Part shown: piece by piece, positions 49,579-57,733 of the stretch
Layout: each line of letters opens with the position of its first letter
Numbering within the stretch: the first letter of the stretch is position 1
Assembly: GCA_902524595.1 (NCBI GenBank)
Contig: CABZDS010000001.1
Span: forward strand, 124,001-188,000
Length of the DNA stretch: 64,000 bases
Direction of reading: 5' to 3'
DNA from: an uncultured Pelagibacteraceae bacterium
Lineage (GTDB): Bacteria; Pseudomonadota; Alphaproteobacteria; Pelagibacterales; Pelagibacteraceae
Notes under the pieces: generated by a model
What the model was told of the DNA's origin: nothing
Seen by the model: only the letters and a program-made list of their open reading frames with translations
The model's database searches: none
Program-made: the position numbers and the translations under genes

Positions 49579-50742
49579 ATGAACGCATTCATTGCCGCTG
49601 TATTAGAAAAAAAAACAATTTTAGTTGCAAATGAAGGAAGATTATTAAAGAAAAGTTTCTTAGGAATTGCTATTTTGGCAATGGCTTTTCAAACTAACAG
49701 CTTCGGTGAAATGATAAGAAGTTCGTTAGTCGACGCTTACCTACAAGTATCAGTTTTTGTAGGTTTTACTTTATTCATTTTTATAGGATTGGATTCGCTC
49801 ACAAAGTTCAATATCTCATATATTTTAAATAAAACCAAAAAATATCACGTAGCAATTTCATCTTTATTAGGTGCATTGCCAGGCTGTGGGGGAGCAATTG
49901 TTGTTGTAACTCAATACATTCAAGGAAGAATTAGTTTTGGATCCTTAGTAGCTGTCTTAACAGCTACAATGGGTGATGCAGCGTTTTTACTTCTTGCGAT
50001 TGAACCTATAACTGGTTTATTGATATTTACATTAGGAGCTACAGCTGGATCAATTTCTGGATATATTGTTGATAAAATTCATAATGAAAATTATCTCCAG
50101 GGTAATTCAAAATTAAAAATAGAATTCGAGAAGATTTCCACTACGTTTGTTTCTAAATTCAATTTCTTTTGGACAGTTATTTTTTTACCTGGTTTTGTTA
50201 TAGGTTTATTTTTAGCTTTCCAAGTTGATATTGATCAAATGCTAAATATTCCAGGCAACTTAAGTATAGTCCATACAATCGGAGCATTAGGTGCTATTAT
50301 GTGTATATTTATGTGGTCACTCAATCCATTAAGTGATTTTCAATGTTCTACCGACAGAAATAGAAATGTTTTGTCAAGAGTTGTTGATACAACAAACTTT
50401 GTTACTACCTGGGTAATTTGCGGTTTTTTAACTTTTGAAATTTTCATCTATTTTACTGAATATGATCTAAAAGCATTTTTTGAAGTATGGTTGCCTATAG
50501 TTCCCTTAATAGCTATATTATTTGGGTTTCTACCTGGATGTGGACCACAAATTATTGTTACAACTTTTTATCTAAGCGGTTCCATTCCACTATCAGCTGA
50601 AATAGGAAATGCTATATCTAATGATGGTGATGCACTATTTCCTGCTATTGCACTAGCACCTAAAGCTGCAATTGTAGCAACTTTATATAGCGCTATTCCA
50701 GCGATCCTTTTTGCTTACGGGTATATGTTTTTGTTCGAATAA
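49579..50742 (+). CDS. Putative 10-TM manganese/heavy-metal exporter (ArsP_2-like)
   Basis: The 387-residue membrane protein has about 10 hydrophobic segments in two halves. Each half has a Pro-Gly-Cys-Gly loop: LLGALPGCGGAIVVVTQY and FGFLPGCGPQIIVTTFYL. The repeat suggests an inverted two-half transporter with a metal-binding Cys pair. This pattern fits the family annotated putative manganese transporter or 10TM heavy-metal exporter. Substrate is inferred from the family and from the irr-katG and Fur-box context. It follows the hydroxylase-like gene by 32 bases. Confidence 0.82.
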   Translation: MNAFIAAVLEKKTILVANEGRLLKKSFLGIAILAMAFQTNSFGEMIRSSLVDAYLQVSVFVGFTLFIFIGLDSLTKFNISYILNKTKKYHVAISSLLGALPGCGGAIVVVTQYIQGRISFGSLVAVLTATMGDAAFLLLAIEPITGLLIFTLGATAGSISGYIVDKIHNENYLQGNSKLKIEFEKISTTFVSKFNFFWTVIFLPGFVIGLFLAFQVDIDQMLNIPGNLSIVHTIGALGAIMCIFMWSLNPLSDFQCSTDRNRNVLSRVVDTTNFVTTWVICGFLTFEIFIYFTEYDLKAFFEVWLPIVPLIAILFGFLPGCGPQIIVTTFYLSGSIPLSAEIGNAISNDGDALFPAIALAPKAAIVATLYSAIPAILFAYGYMFLFE

Positions 50743-50816
50743 GCAAAAAAAATATATTTTTTAGAATTAAACCTTGTCAGTCATTTGATTTAATAAAAAT
50801 ATTTGACTGGGTCAAA

Positions 50817-50835
50817 GTAAATAATAATCATTATC
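50817..50835. promoter_or_regulatory. Fur-box-like operator
   Basis: GTAAATAATAATCATTATC matches 16 of 19 positions of the classical Fur consensus GATAATGATAATCATTATC, with the right half perfect. It lies in the 225-base spacer between the exporter and the Cys-rich mini gene, 133 bases before the latter. A TTGACT at 50803-50808 lies just before it, but no convincing -10 was paired. The spacer is AT-rich, so some likeness is expected by chance. Confidence 0.55.
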
Positions 50836-50876
50836 AATAAAATATATGAATTTTTTTTATAAGGATAATTCGTAAC

Positions 50877-50924
50877 AATAATAATTATTCGCAAAAAAAA
50901 TGTGTAAATAATAATTATTCGCAA
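50877..50924. repeat. two direct repeats AATAATAATTATTCGCAA, 30 bp apart
   Basis: Identical 18-bp copies at 50877-50894 and 50907-50924 are spaced 30 bp start to start, close to three helical turns. Each contains the 10-bp palindrome AATAATTATT plus the suffix CGCAA. A related AATTCGTAA lies just before the first copy (50867-50875). They sit between the Fur-box-like site and the Cys-rich gene, suggesting a regulator binding in tandem on one face of the DNA. Confidence 0.75.
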
Positions 50925-50967
50925 GGATATTTGTTGAAAATAATTTTTTCATATTTAATCTTAAAAT

Positions 50968-51147
50968 ATGCAAATAGAAAATTATAATTGTAAAAAATGT
51001 GGATTAACAATTTCATCAACTTGTTCCAAGTGTGATAAAATAGTTGATGTCGAGGTCCTTGATGATGGATGTATTGTTCAAAAGACTAAATGTACTGATT
51101 GTGCAAATGCTCCAGTGATCAAAGACGTATGTGTCCAACAAAAATAA
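50968..51147 (+). CDS. Cys-rich mini protein with paired CxxC motifs (59 aa)
   Basis: Below the ORF-track cutoff. The 59-residue product has CKKCG and CSKCD in the first 25 residues and then DDGCIVQKTKCTDCANAP and DVC, eight Cys in total. The first part looks like a zinc ribbon of the CxxC...CxxC type. No family is recognised. It follows a Fur-box-like site and direct repeats, so a metal-linked role is a fair guess only. Coding status is supported by the ordered Cys pattern and clean start and stop. Confidence 0.66.
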   Translation: MQIENYNCKKCGLTISSTCSKCDKIVDVEVLDDGCIVQKTKCTDCANAPVIKDVCVQQK

Positions 51148-51173
51148 TCAGTTAATAAATATAACTTAAAGGG

Positions 51174-51626
51174 TTAGTTGATTTTTCCCCAAAGATTTTC
51201 TTCGTCAACCCACCCTTTAAAACTTTTTGTTTCTACTAAACACCAATTTCTCTCACATTTTTTTACTAACAATAATCTTCCAATTTCTATTTTAGCCAAG
51301 GGTTTAGAAAATTTAGTCGGCTTTTTGAAAAGAATTTTATTTGATACAGTTATAAAGGATTTTGATTGCTTCAATTGAGATATATGTATCCACCCACCAT
51401 TTTTTTTATTATCAATTATTCTTCTAAAATTTTCTTTTTTATCAATCACTTTTACTGGTAGGTTTATTTTCTTGTAAATATACTTTATTGGATAATCAAA
51501 ACTTGGGCCATATCTTACGTTTACCTTATCATTTTTAAGCATTAAAAATTTTTCTTTATTTTCAGAAACGGCATTCGAGGTAAAAAATATTATTATTAAA
51601 ATCTTGAAGATTAATTGCACAAACAA
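51174..51626 (-). CDS. Periplasmic bacterial SH3-domain protein
   Basis: The 150-residue product has an N-terminal signal peptide (ILIIIFFTSNAVS then ENKEK) and two SH3b-like repeats: KVNVRYGPSFDYPIKYIYKK with GGWIHISQL, and LFKKPTKFSKPLAKIE with RNWCLVETKSFKGWVDEENLWG. Such proteins bind peptidoglycan or act as envelope adaptors. It overlaps the end of moeB by 16 bases and ends the leftward ubiE-to-SH3 run. Confidence 0.88.
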   Translation of the reverse strand: MFVQLIFKILIIIFFTSNAVSENKEKFLMLKNDKVNVRYGPSFDYPIKYIYKKINLPVKVIDKKENFRRIIDNKKNGGWIHISQLKQSKSFITVSNKILFKKPTKFSKPLAKIEIGRLLLVKKCERNWCLVETKSFKGWVDEENLWGKIN

Positions 51627-52363
51627 CCTTTTTTTTTAGTAAATTTTATTTTTCTAAATTCAAGTTTTTTCAAATTAACCACCAGAATTGATGAGTGAAG
51701 ACTTTTATCTGATGAAATTATGTTTTTTAAAACTTCATTTGCTTGCATACTTCCAATTATGTTTGATGTAGTCCCCAATATTCCTTCACTTTCACAATTT
51801 AAAACTTCATCAGAAGGTTCTGACTGGTAAAAACACTTTAAACATGGACTTGATTTATTATTAAAATCGAATGAAAAAATGTGTCCATCAAATTTGCTAA
51901 TAGCACCAACTATTAATTTCTTTTTATATTTTAATGAAAATTTATTTATTAAAAATTTAGTTTTAAAATTATCTGTTCCATCTACAATTATATCGAAATC
52001 CTTAACAATTTTATTTAAATTTTTTTCAGATGCTTTTTCTCTTAAAGTTTTGATTTTTACATCTCTGTTAATTAATTTTAATCTCTTTCTAAAGATATCA
52101 ACCTTAAATTTTCCAACATCTTTTGAAGTATATAAGATTTGCCTTTGAAGATTTGAAATATCTACTTTATCGTGATCAATAGCTCCTATATAGCCTACGC
52201 CACATCTAGTCAACAAATCTGCAACTGGACTACCTAATCCACCAATTCCTACAATTAAAACTTTTGAATTAATTATTTTCTTTTGTCCCAATATACCAAT
52301 ATCCTTAAGTATTATTTGTCTTGAGTATCTCTCAAGCTTTTGTTTTGATAATGAATTTTTCAC
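51611..52363 (-). CDS. moeB: MoeB/ThiF-family adenylyltransferase
   Basis: The 250-residue E1-like enzyme has ERYSRQIILKDIG, the ATP loop VLIVGIGGLGSPVADLL, and DGTDNFKTKFLIN. It activates the C-terminus of a ubiquitin-like sulphur carrier such as MoaD or ThiS. One Cys pair around LKCF is present and the end reads KGCLCN; the usual CxxC zinc pairs are thus retained in part. Which carrier it serves is not clear from context. It overlaps dut by four bases. Confidence 0.88.
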   Translation of the reverse strand: MKNSLSKQKLERYSRQIILKDIGILGQKKIINSKVLIVGIGGLGSPVADLLTRCGVGYIGAIDHDKVDISNLQRQILYTSKDVGKFKVDIFRKRLKLINRDVKIKTLREKASEKNLNKIVKDFDIIVDGTDNFKTKFLINKFSLKYKKKLIVGAISKFDGHIFSFDFNNKSSPCLKCFYQSEPSDEVLNCESEGILGTTSNIIGSMQANEVLKNIISSDKSLHSSILVVNLKKLEFRKIKFTKKKGCLCN

Positions 52364-52797
52364 TTACCTGTTGATCCAAATCCACCCAAACCTCTAATTG
52401 TCTCAGGCAAAACTTCTACTGTTTCAAAATCCACTTTTAGAATTGGCATTAATATCATTTGAGCAATTCTATCATCGTTATTTACTGTAAAGTCTTTATC
52501 TCCATGATTAAATAAAATTACTTTTATCTCTCCTCTATAGTCACTATCAATAGTTCCAGGTGTATTTAAAACACTTATATTGTTTTTGGCTGCTAAACCT
52601 GATCGCGGCCTTATTTGAACCTCAGTATCTTCAGGTATTGCAATCGATATACCTGTTGGCACTAAAGCGTTTTTTCCAGGTTTAATTACTATTTTCTTTT
52701 CAATGAATGCAGTCAAATCTAGACCTGATGAGCCTGTTGTTTTATATTCTGGCAGTTTTACTTTTTTGTCTAATTTTTTAATTAGGACCTTTACCAT
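52360..52797 (-). CDS. dut: dUTPase
   Basis: The 145-residue trimeric dUTPase has its five motifs: GSSGLDLTAFIE, RPRSGLAAKNNISVLN, GTIDSDYRGEIKVILFN, RIAQMIL, and the C-terminal loop RGLGGFGSTGK. It hydrolyses dUTP to keep uracil out of DNA and supplies dUMP for dTMP. Length is typical. It lies four bases after coaBC, an order common in alphaproteobacteria. Confidence 0.98.
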   Translation of the reverse strand: MVKVLIKKLDKKVKLPEYKTTGSSGLDLTAFIEKKIVIKPGKNALVPTGISIAIPEDTEVQIRPRSGLAAKNNISVLNTPGTIDSDYRGEIKVILFNHGDKDFTVNNDDRIAQMILMPILKVDFETVEVLPETIRGLGGFGSTGK

Positions 52798-52801
52798 TAA
52801 G

Positions 52802-54001
52802 TTAATTAATTTGTTGAATTACTCTTTTAACTATCTCTTCAGCGATTAACGATTTACTCATCCTTTCAAAATTTTCTTCAGGTTTATCTTTGTAAAATAT
52901 TGAAATTTTATTAAAATCTGACTCAAATCCTATAGTTTGATCTGAGACATCATTTGCAATTATCCAGTCACAATTTTTTTCATTCAACTTCTCTTTTGCA
53001 TTTATTGAAACATTGTTTGTTTCTGCTGCAAAACCAATAGTTATTTTTGGCCTTAAAGAATTATGATTAGAAATATGATTTAAAATATCAATATTTTTTT
53101 CTAGCTCTAAGTTTAACTCATCATTCTTTTTAATCTTTGTACTTTTATAATTTTTTACTTTAAAATCGGAAACAGCTGCTGAAAAAATAGCTACATCCGT
53201 TGGAAGATTATTTAAACTTTCTTTGAACATCTCTTCAGCTGTTTCAACACTTATAAAATTAACACCATCCAAAGGTTTAATACTCGTTTTTCCAGAAATA
53301 AGTGTTGTATCAAATCCATTGTCTCTAAGACATTTGGCTATTTCATATCCTTGTTTCCCACTTGATTTATTTGTAATAAATCTTACAGGATCAATATATT
53401 CATTAGTTGGCCCAGCAGTAATTAAAGCTTTTAATTTTTTATTTTTATTTAAATTAGAAAAATAATTTTTAAGCGTATTAGCTATCCCATTTGGTTCTGT
53501 CATTTTTCCTTCACCGTATTCACCACATGCCATATCCCCTATCTCTGGCCCAATAATTTTGTATCCAAAGCTTTTTAATTTTAATATGTTTTCTTTAGTA
53601 GAGGGATGCTCCCACATTCTTACATTCATTGCTGGTGCTAAAAATATCTGTTTGTTAGAGGCTAATAAAACAGTAGACGCCAAATCTTCTGCATTTCCTG
53701 AGGCTACTTTAGATATTGTATTAGCTGTAATTGGTGCAACTAATACTACATCAGCCCATCTTGATAAAGATATATGGTCCATCTCAGCTTCGTTTTCTGC
53801 ACTAAATATATCGTCATAAACTTTTTCTTGGGAAAGAGACGAAACAGATAGTGGAGTTACAAATTCTTTCGCGTTTTTTGTTAATATAGTTTTTACACGA
53901 GCACCATTTTTCTTAAGTAATCTTATTAACTCAAGACTTTTATAAGCAGAAATTCCTCCACATATAATCAACAGTATTTTTTTATTATCAAAATAATTCA
54001 T
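52802..54001 (-). CDS. coaBC: Bifunctional phosphopantothenoylcysteine decarboxylase/synthetase CoaBC
   Basis: The 399-residue protein has the CoaC flavoprotein half (KILLIICGGISAYKSLELIRLLKK, APAMNVRMWEHPSTKENI, and MACGEYGEGKM with the catalytic Cys) and the CoaB half from about residue 190 (ALITAGPTNEYIDPVRFITNKSSGKQGYEIA). Together they make 4-phosphopantetheine from phosphopantothenate for CoA. It lies eight bases downstream of ubiB. Confidence 0.97.
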   Translation of the reverse strand: MNYFDNKKILLIICGGISAYKSLELIRLLKKNGARVKTILTKNAKEFVTPLSVSSLSQEKVYDDIFSAENEAEMDHISLSRWADVVLVAPITANTISKVASGNAEDLASTVLLASNKQIFLAPAMNVRMWEHPSTKENILKLKSFGYKIIGPEIGDMACGEYGEGKMTEPNGIANTLKNYFSNLNKNKKLKALITAGPTNEYIDPVRFITNKSSGKQGYEIAKCLRDNGFDTTLISGKTSIKPLDGVNFISVETAEEMFKESLNNLPTDVAIFSAAVSDFKVKNYKSTKIKKNDELNLELEKNIDILNHISNHNSLRPKITIGFAAETNNVSINAKEKLNEKNCDWIIANDVSDQTIGFESDFNKISIFYKDKPEENFERMSKSLIAEEIVKRVIQQIN

Positions 54002-54009
54002 CGTCGAGA

Positions 54010-55578
54010 TTAAAATACTACTAATCCTAAAATTACAAGTAATAATAAACCAATGATTGATTGATTTCTGAAAGCTACCATTTCAGATTTTTTTGTATTT
54101 AGATCATTATATGTATTTGTATTTTGTGGAATTTGCCCACTTGCAAGAAATGTTAATGCTTGGTTTGCCTTATCCATTATTTGAGGCATTTCTGGCAGTC
54201 TTTTTATAACTTCAGCAGAATTTTTAAGAGTTTCGTTTAATGTGGTAATAGGATCTTTTGTTTCTTTAAGCCATTTTTCAAGAACAGGTCTTGACGTTTC
54301 CCAAATGTTTGTCTCTGGATTTAATCTTCTTGCAACACCTTCAACTACTACCATGGTTTTCTGTAGCATGAGCAACTGTGGTTGAGTTTGCATATTAAAT
54401 TTTTCTGTCACATCAAAAAGTTGTTTGAGTAGTTTACCGCCAGATATATCTTTAATTGACTGACCAAATATTGGCTCTCCTATTGATCTTAGTGCTTGGG
54501 CGAGATCATCAACAGGCACTTCTTTTGGAACTAACCCTGCAGCTAAATGAACTTCAGCCACTTTTTTATAATCTCTTTTAATAAATCCATATAAAATCTC
54601 AGCAAGAAATTTTTTACTCAAATCATCGAGCCTTCCCATTATACCAAAATCAATAGGGACTATTTGACCACTATTGTTTATAAAAATGTTACCTTGATGC
54701 ATATCTGCATGAAAAAAACCATCTCTGACAGCATGTCTTAGAAAATGTTGAATAATATCTGATGCAATCTTTTTGGTATCTATATTTCTTTTTTCTAACT
54801 CTTCTTTTTCTCTTATAGAGACACCTTCAACCCAATCTAAAGTCATTACGTTTTCACTTGTAAAATTCCAATAAATTCTAGGAACTTGAAATCCACTGTC
54901 ATTCTTAGTGTTTTCAGAATACTCATTAGCTGCAGCGGCTTCAAATCTTAAATCCATTTCTAAATTGGTTATTTCTTTTAGTAAATAAACAACCTCAACT
55001 AATTTTAGTCTTTTTGTCTTTTTGATAATTGACTCAGTTAAAAAAGCAAAAAGCATCAAAGCATCAATTTCTTCGTTGAATATTTTTTTTATATTTGGTC
55101 GTAAAATTTTAATAGCCACATCTTTAATTGTGCCGTTATCATTTATTTGTGCTTTATGTACTTGAGCTATAGATGCCGCTGCCACTGGTTCAGATAGATT
55201 TATAATTGAATTAAAATTATCTTCTCCTAGATCTTTTTTGATTATTTCTTTAGCATTATATAATTCAAAGGGAGGCAAACGATCTTGTAGACTCTCTAGT
55301 TGCTTCGATAACTTTTCTCCAATTATATCTGGTCTAGTTGCTAGAAATTGACCTAATTTAATAAATGTCGTGCCCATAGATTGTAAGGAGTTTGATAATC
55401 TTTCACCTTCGGTTTCATTTACAAAAGAAATATTTTTTTTTGAAAATGAAAAAGATAACAAATAGAATAAAATTTTTATTCCAATCGGCGGATTATGAAA
55501 CTTTGTGAAAATACTTAAAGCGTCAGATTTTGCTAATTTTCTTCCAAGCTTAAAAAGTATATATAATTTTTTAATCAT
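54010..55578 (-). CDS. ubiB: UbiB-family atypical kinase/ATPase
   Basis: I use ATG 55578 (MIKKLYILFKLG), whose ATGA overlaps the ubiE stop; a tracked ATG lies three codons earlier. The 522-residue protein has the KxGQ motif in TTFIKLGQFLATRPDIIG, AAASIAQVHKA (Ala-rich loop), KILRPNIKK, and the ATP-site segments GFFHADMHQGNIFINN and IDFGIMG. One or two membrane helices close the C-terminus (IIGLLLLVILGLVVF). It supports ubiquinone synthesis. It is coupled to ubiE. Confidence 0.96.
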   Translation of the reverse strand: MIKKLYILFKLGRKLAKSDALSIFTKFHNPPIGIKILFYLLSFSFSKKNISFVNETEGERLSNSLQSMGTTFIKLGQFLATRPDIIGEKLSKQLESLQDRLPPFELYNAKEIIKKDLGEDNFNSIINLSEPVAAASIAQVHKAQINDNGTIKDVAIKILRPNIKKIFNEEIDALMLFAFLTESIIKKTKRLKLVEVVYLLKEITNLEMDLRFEAAAANEYSENTKNDSGFQVPRIYWNFTSENVMTLDWVEGVSIREKEELEKRNIDTKKIASDIIQHFLRHAVRDGFFHADMHQGNIFINNSGQIVPIDFGIMGRLDDLSKKFLAEILYGFIKRDYKKVAEVHLAAGLVPKEVPVDDLAQALRSIGEPIFGQSIKDISGGKLLKQLFDVTEKFNMQTQPQLLMLQKTMVVVEGVARRLNPETNIWETSRPVLEKWLKETKDPITTLNETLKNSAEVIKRLPEMPQIMDKANQALTFLASGQIPQNTNTYNDLNTKKSEMVAFRNQSIIGLLLLVILGLVVF

Positions 55579-56282
55579 ATTTTCCAACCTGAATGAATAG
55601 CTACTATTCCACCAGAAAAGTTTCTATACTCACATTTAATAAAATTATTTTTCTCCATTAAACCCTTTAATTCCTCTTGGTTAACAAATTCTTGGATACT
55701 TTTTACTAGATATTCATAAGGCTCTTTTTCACCAACTACAAATTTTCCGATTTTTGGAATTAATTTAGAGTATCTTTTATAGACTAAATCTAAGTTTAAA
55801 TTTTGAATTTTTGAAAATTCTAAACAAAAAAATCTACCACCTGATTTTAAAACTCTGAACGCTTCACTTAAAGATTTTTCTATATTTTTTGTATTTCTTA
55901 AACCAAAACTGATTGTGTAATAATCACATGAATTAGATTTTAAGGGCAATTTCTCTGCTGATCCCTTTATCCACTTGATATTTTTATAGTTTGATAATCT
56001 ATTTTTTCCCTTTTTCATCATTCCTTCATTGGGATCAATACAAAATAATTCTATATTTTTATTTAAACTATTATCGATATAAAGTTTTGCTATATCACCT
56101 GTACCACATGCAACATCTGCTAGAATTTTATTTTTTCCTGGGTTCATCCAATTTATTAAATTTCTTTTCCATATTCTGTGAACTCCAAGTGACATTAAAT
56201 CATTCATGATATCGTATTTATCATAAACTTTATCAAACACACCTTGGACTAGACCTTTTCTATTTTGAAGATATTGTTGCAT
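55575..56282 (-). CDS. ubiE: Ubiquinone/menaquinone C-methyltransferase UbiE
   Basis: The 235-residue SAM methyltransferase has VFDKVYDKYDIMNDLMSLGVHRIWKR, ADVACGTGDIAKLY (SAM loop), and YYTISFGLRNTKNIEKSLSEAFRVLKSGGRFFCLEFS. These are UbiE/COQ5 signatures. It methylates the quinone ring carbon. It heads the leftward ubiE-ubiB-coaBC-dut-moeB-SH3 run and is divergent from mutM over 32 AT-rich bases. Confidence 0.97.
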   Translation of the reverse strand: MQQYLQNRKGLVQGVFDKVYDKYDIMNDLMSLGVHRIWKRNLINWMNPGKNKILADVACGTGDIAKLYIDNSLNKNIELFCIDPNEGMMKKGKNRLSNYKNIKWIKGSAEKLPLKSNSCDYYTISFGLRNTKNIEKSLSEAFRVLKSGGRFFCLEFSKIQNLNLDLVYKRYSKLIPKIGKFVVGEKEPYEYLVKSIQEFVNQEELKGLMEKNNFIKCEYRNFSGGIVAIHSGWKI

Positions 56283-56314
56283 AAAATAAATAATAATAAT
56301 TAATATAATAATAA

Positions 56315-57178
56315 ATGCCAGAATTGCCAGAAGTAGAAGTTGTTAAACAGTCTCTAAGTAGAACGATAACAGGAAAAAAAATAAAAAAAGTAAGTATTAA
56401 GAATAGAAATTTAAGGTTTAAAATAAAAAAAGGTTTTGAAACAAGACTTAAATCAAAATCGATAAAAAAAGTTAAGAGGTTTTCAAAATATATTATACTG
56501 GTTTTAAATGATGAAAAATTTTGTTTAATTCATCTTGGAATGTCTGGAACTATACATCTTTTAAGGAAAAATATTTTAAATCAAAAGACAAATGCAAGTT
56601 TTTATCACAGTCCTTATTTGCCGAAAAAACATAACCATGTATTTTTGGAATTTGATAACATAAAAATTATATATAATGATCCTAGAAGATTTGGTTGTTT
56701 TAAATTATTAGAGAATAAGAATAGTTTAGAAAATTTTGTAAATAATTATGGTCCCGAACCTTTTTCTTCAAAATTTAATCTTAATTACTTAAAAAAATAT
56801 TTTTATAATAAGAAAAAGAATATAAAAAATTTCTTATTAGATCAAAAGTTTGTTTCAGGTTTGGGAAATATTTATGCGAGTGAGATTTTATTTAATTGTA
56901 AAATAAATCCGAAAAAAAAAGCAAAATCTTTAAGCAAAAACGATTGCGTTAATATTATCAAATTTTCAAGAAAAATTTTAAATCAAGCAATAAAAAAAGG
57001 AGGGTCTAGTATTAGAGATTTTAAAAATACAGTTGGTAAAAATGGATCTTTTCAAGATAACTTTAAAGTATACAATAGAGAGAATATGAGTTGTGTTTCT
57101 CCAGGATGCAAAGGAATAATAATAAAAAAATTTATCACTAATAGATCGACATTTTTTTGTAATATTTGTCAAAAATAA
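56315..57178 (+). CDS. mutM: Formamidopyrimidine-DNA glycosylase MutM
   Basis: The 287-residue protein begins PELPEVEVVKQSL, where Pro2 and Glu3 are catalytic. Other landmarks are LGMSGTIHLL, YNDPRRFGCF, GLGNIYASEILF, and a closing zinc finger CVSPGCKGIIIKKF...CNICQK. It removes 8-oxoguanine and starts base excision repair. A divergent order ubiE-mutM is common in alphaproteobacteria. It overlaps no gene once rpsT is trimmed to its real start. Confidence 0.98.
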   Translation: MPELPEVEVVKQSLSRTITGKKIKKVSIKNRNLRFKIKKGFETRLKSKSIKKVKRFSKYIILVLNDEKFCLIHLGMSGTIHLLRKNILNQKTNASFYHSPYLPKKHNHVFLEFDNIKIIYNDPRRFGCFKLLENKNSLENFVNNYGPEPFSSKFNLNYLKKYFYNKKKNIKNFLLDQKFVSGLGNIYASEILFNCKINPKKKAKSLSKNDCVNIIKFSRKILNQAIKKGGSSIRDFKNTVGKNGSFQDNFKVYNRENMSCVSPGCKGIIIKKFITNRSTFFCNICQK

Positions 57179-57190
57179 AAAATTATTCTA

Positions 57191-57219
57191 TTGACCCTAT
57201 AAATTTCTCGTTATATACA
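57191..57219 (+). promoter_or_regulatory. rpsT promoter, near-leaderless
   Basis: TTGACC at 57191-57196 and TATACA at 57214-57219 have a 17-base spacer. Transcription would start near 57226, only three bases before the rpsT ATG at 57229. No Shine-Dalgarno sequence is seen between. This also rules against the tracked start 57166, which would place coding over the promoter. Confidence 0.65.
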
Positions 57220-57228
57220 ATCGCGCTT

Positions 57229-57489
57229 ATGGCAAATACTAAATCAGCTATTAAACGAATAAGACGTATATCACGTCAAACAACTGTAAATAAGTCTAGA
57301 AAAAGCAGGTTTAGATCTGCAATAAAAAAAATGAATTTAATTCTTGATAAAAAAAACAAAAAAGAAGCCTTAGCTTTTTTGCCAAAGTTAAACTCCGAAT
57401 TAATGAAAATAGCTAAGACAGGAGTGATAAAAAAGCAAAACGCGTCAAGAAATATCTCCAGAATAACAAAAAAAATAAATTCTTTATAA
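57229..57489 (+). CDS. rpsT: 30S ribosomal protein S20
   Basis: The real start is ATG 57229 (MANTKSAIKRIRRISRQT); the tracked ORF adds 21 residues upstream that cover the mutM end and the promoter. The 86-residue protein is normal length, all helical and Lys/Arg-rich, with SRFRSAIKKM and KQNASRNISRITKKI. It binds 16S rRNA in early 30S assembly. It lies just before dnaA, as in many proteobacteria, with a 244-base spacer. Confidence 0.97.
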   Translation: MANTKSAIKRIRRISRQTTVNKSRKSRFRSAIKKMNLILDKKNKKEALAFLPKLNSELMKIAKTGVIKKQNASRNISRITKKINSL

Positions 57490-57733
57490 CAACTTTTAGT
57501 TTACTTAATGAAATTACAACTCTAGAGATTATTTTTTCAATTAAAAAATGAAATTTCTTATCATTTTGTCTTAAAATAAAAAAAGAATAATAAAAGTAAA
57601 TTTAAGATTACTAAATTTAAGTCTCTCAAATCAGATTCAATTATTAATTTATACAATTGTAAATTTTATTTTTTTTTGAGAATAAAAATAAATTTATTGC
57701 ATTGAATTATGAATAGGAGTTAAACAGACTCTC
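57490..57733 (+). other. spacer between rpsT and dnaA
   Basis: A 244-base, extremely AT-rich stretch, one of the longest non-coding spacers in the window. It holds a CTCTAGAG palindrome near 57522, the 10-bp palindrome TACAATTGTA near 57654, and AGGAG at 57715-57719 which lies 14 bases before the dnaA ATG, farther than usual. I saw no clear DnaA box cluster (TTATCCACA type) and no GC-rich terminator hairpin. Promoters for dnaA must lie here, but none stands out. Confidence 0.6.

Noticed and set aside
50743-50816. CAGTCA/TGACTG inverted repeat as a terminator of the exporter gene
   Set aside because: The loop is about 20 bases and no T-run follows; a weak AT hairpin just after the stop is equally unconvincing.
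57166-57228. N-terminal extension of rpsT
   Set aside because: S20 proteins begin MANTKSA; the extension covers the end of mutM and a good promoter.
57490-57733. oriC next to dnaA
   Set aside because: No cluster of DnaA boxes or other iterons could be seen; AT-richness alone is not evidence in this genome.
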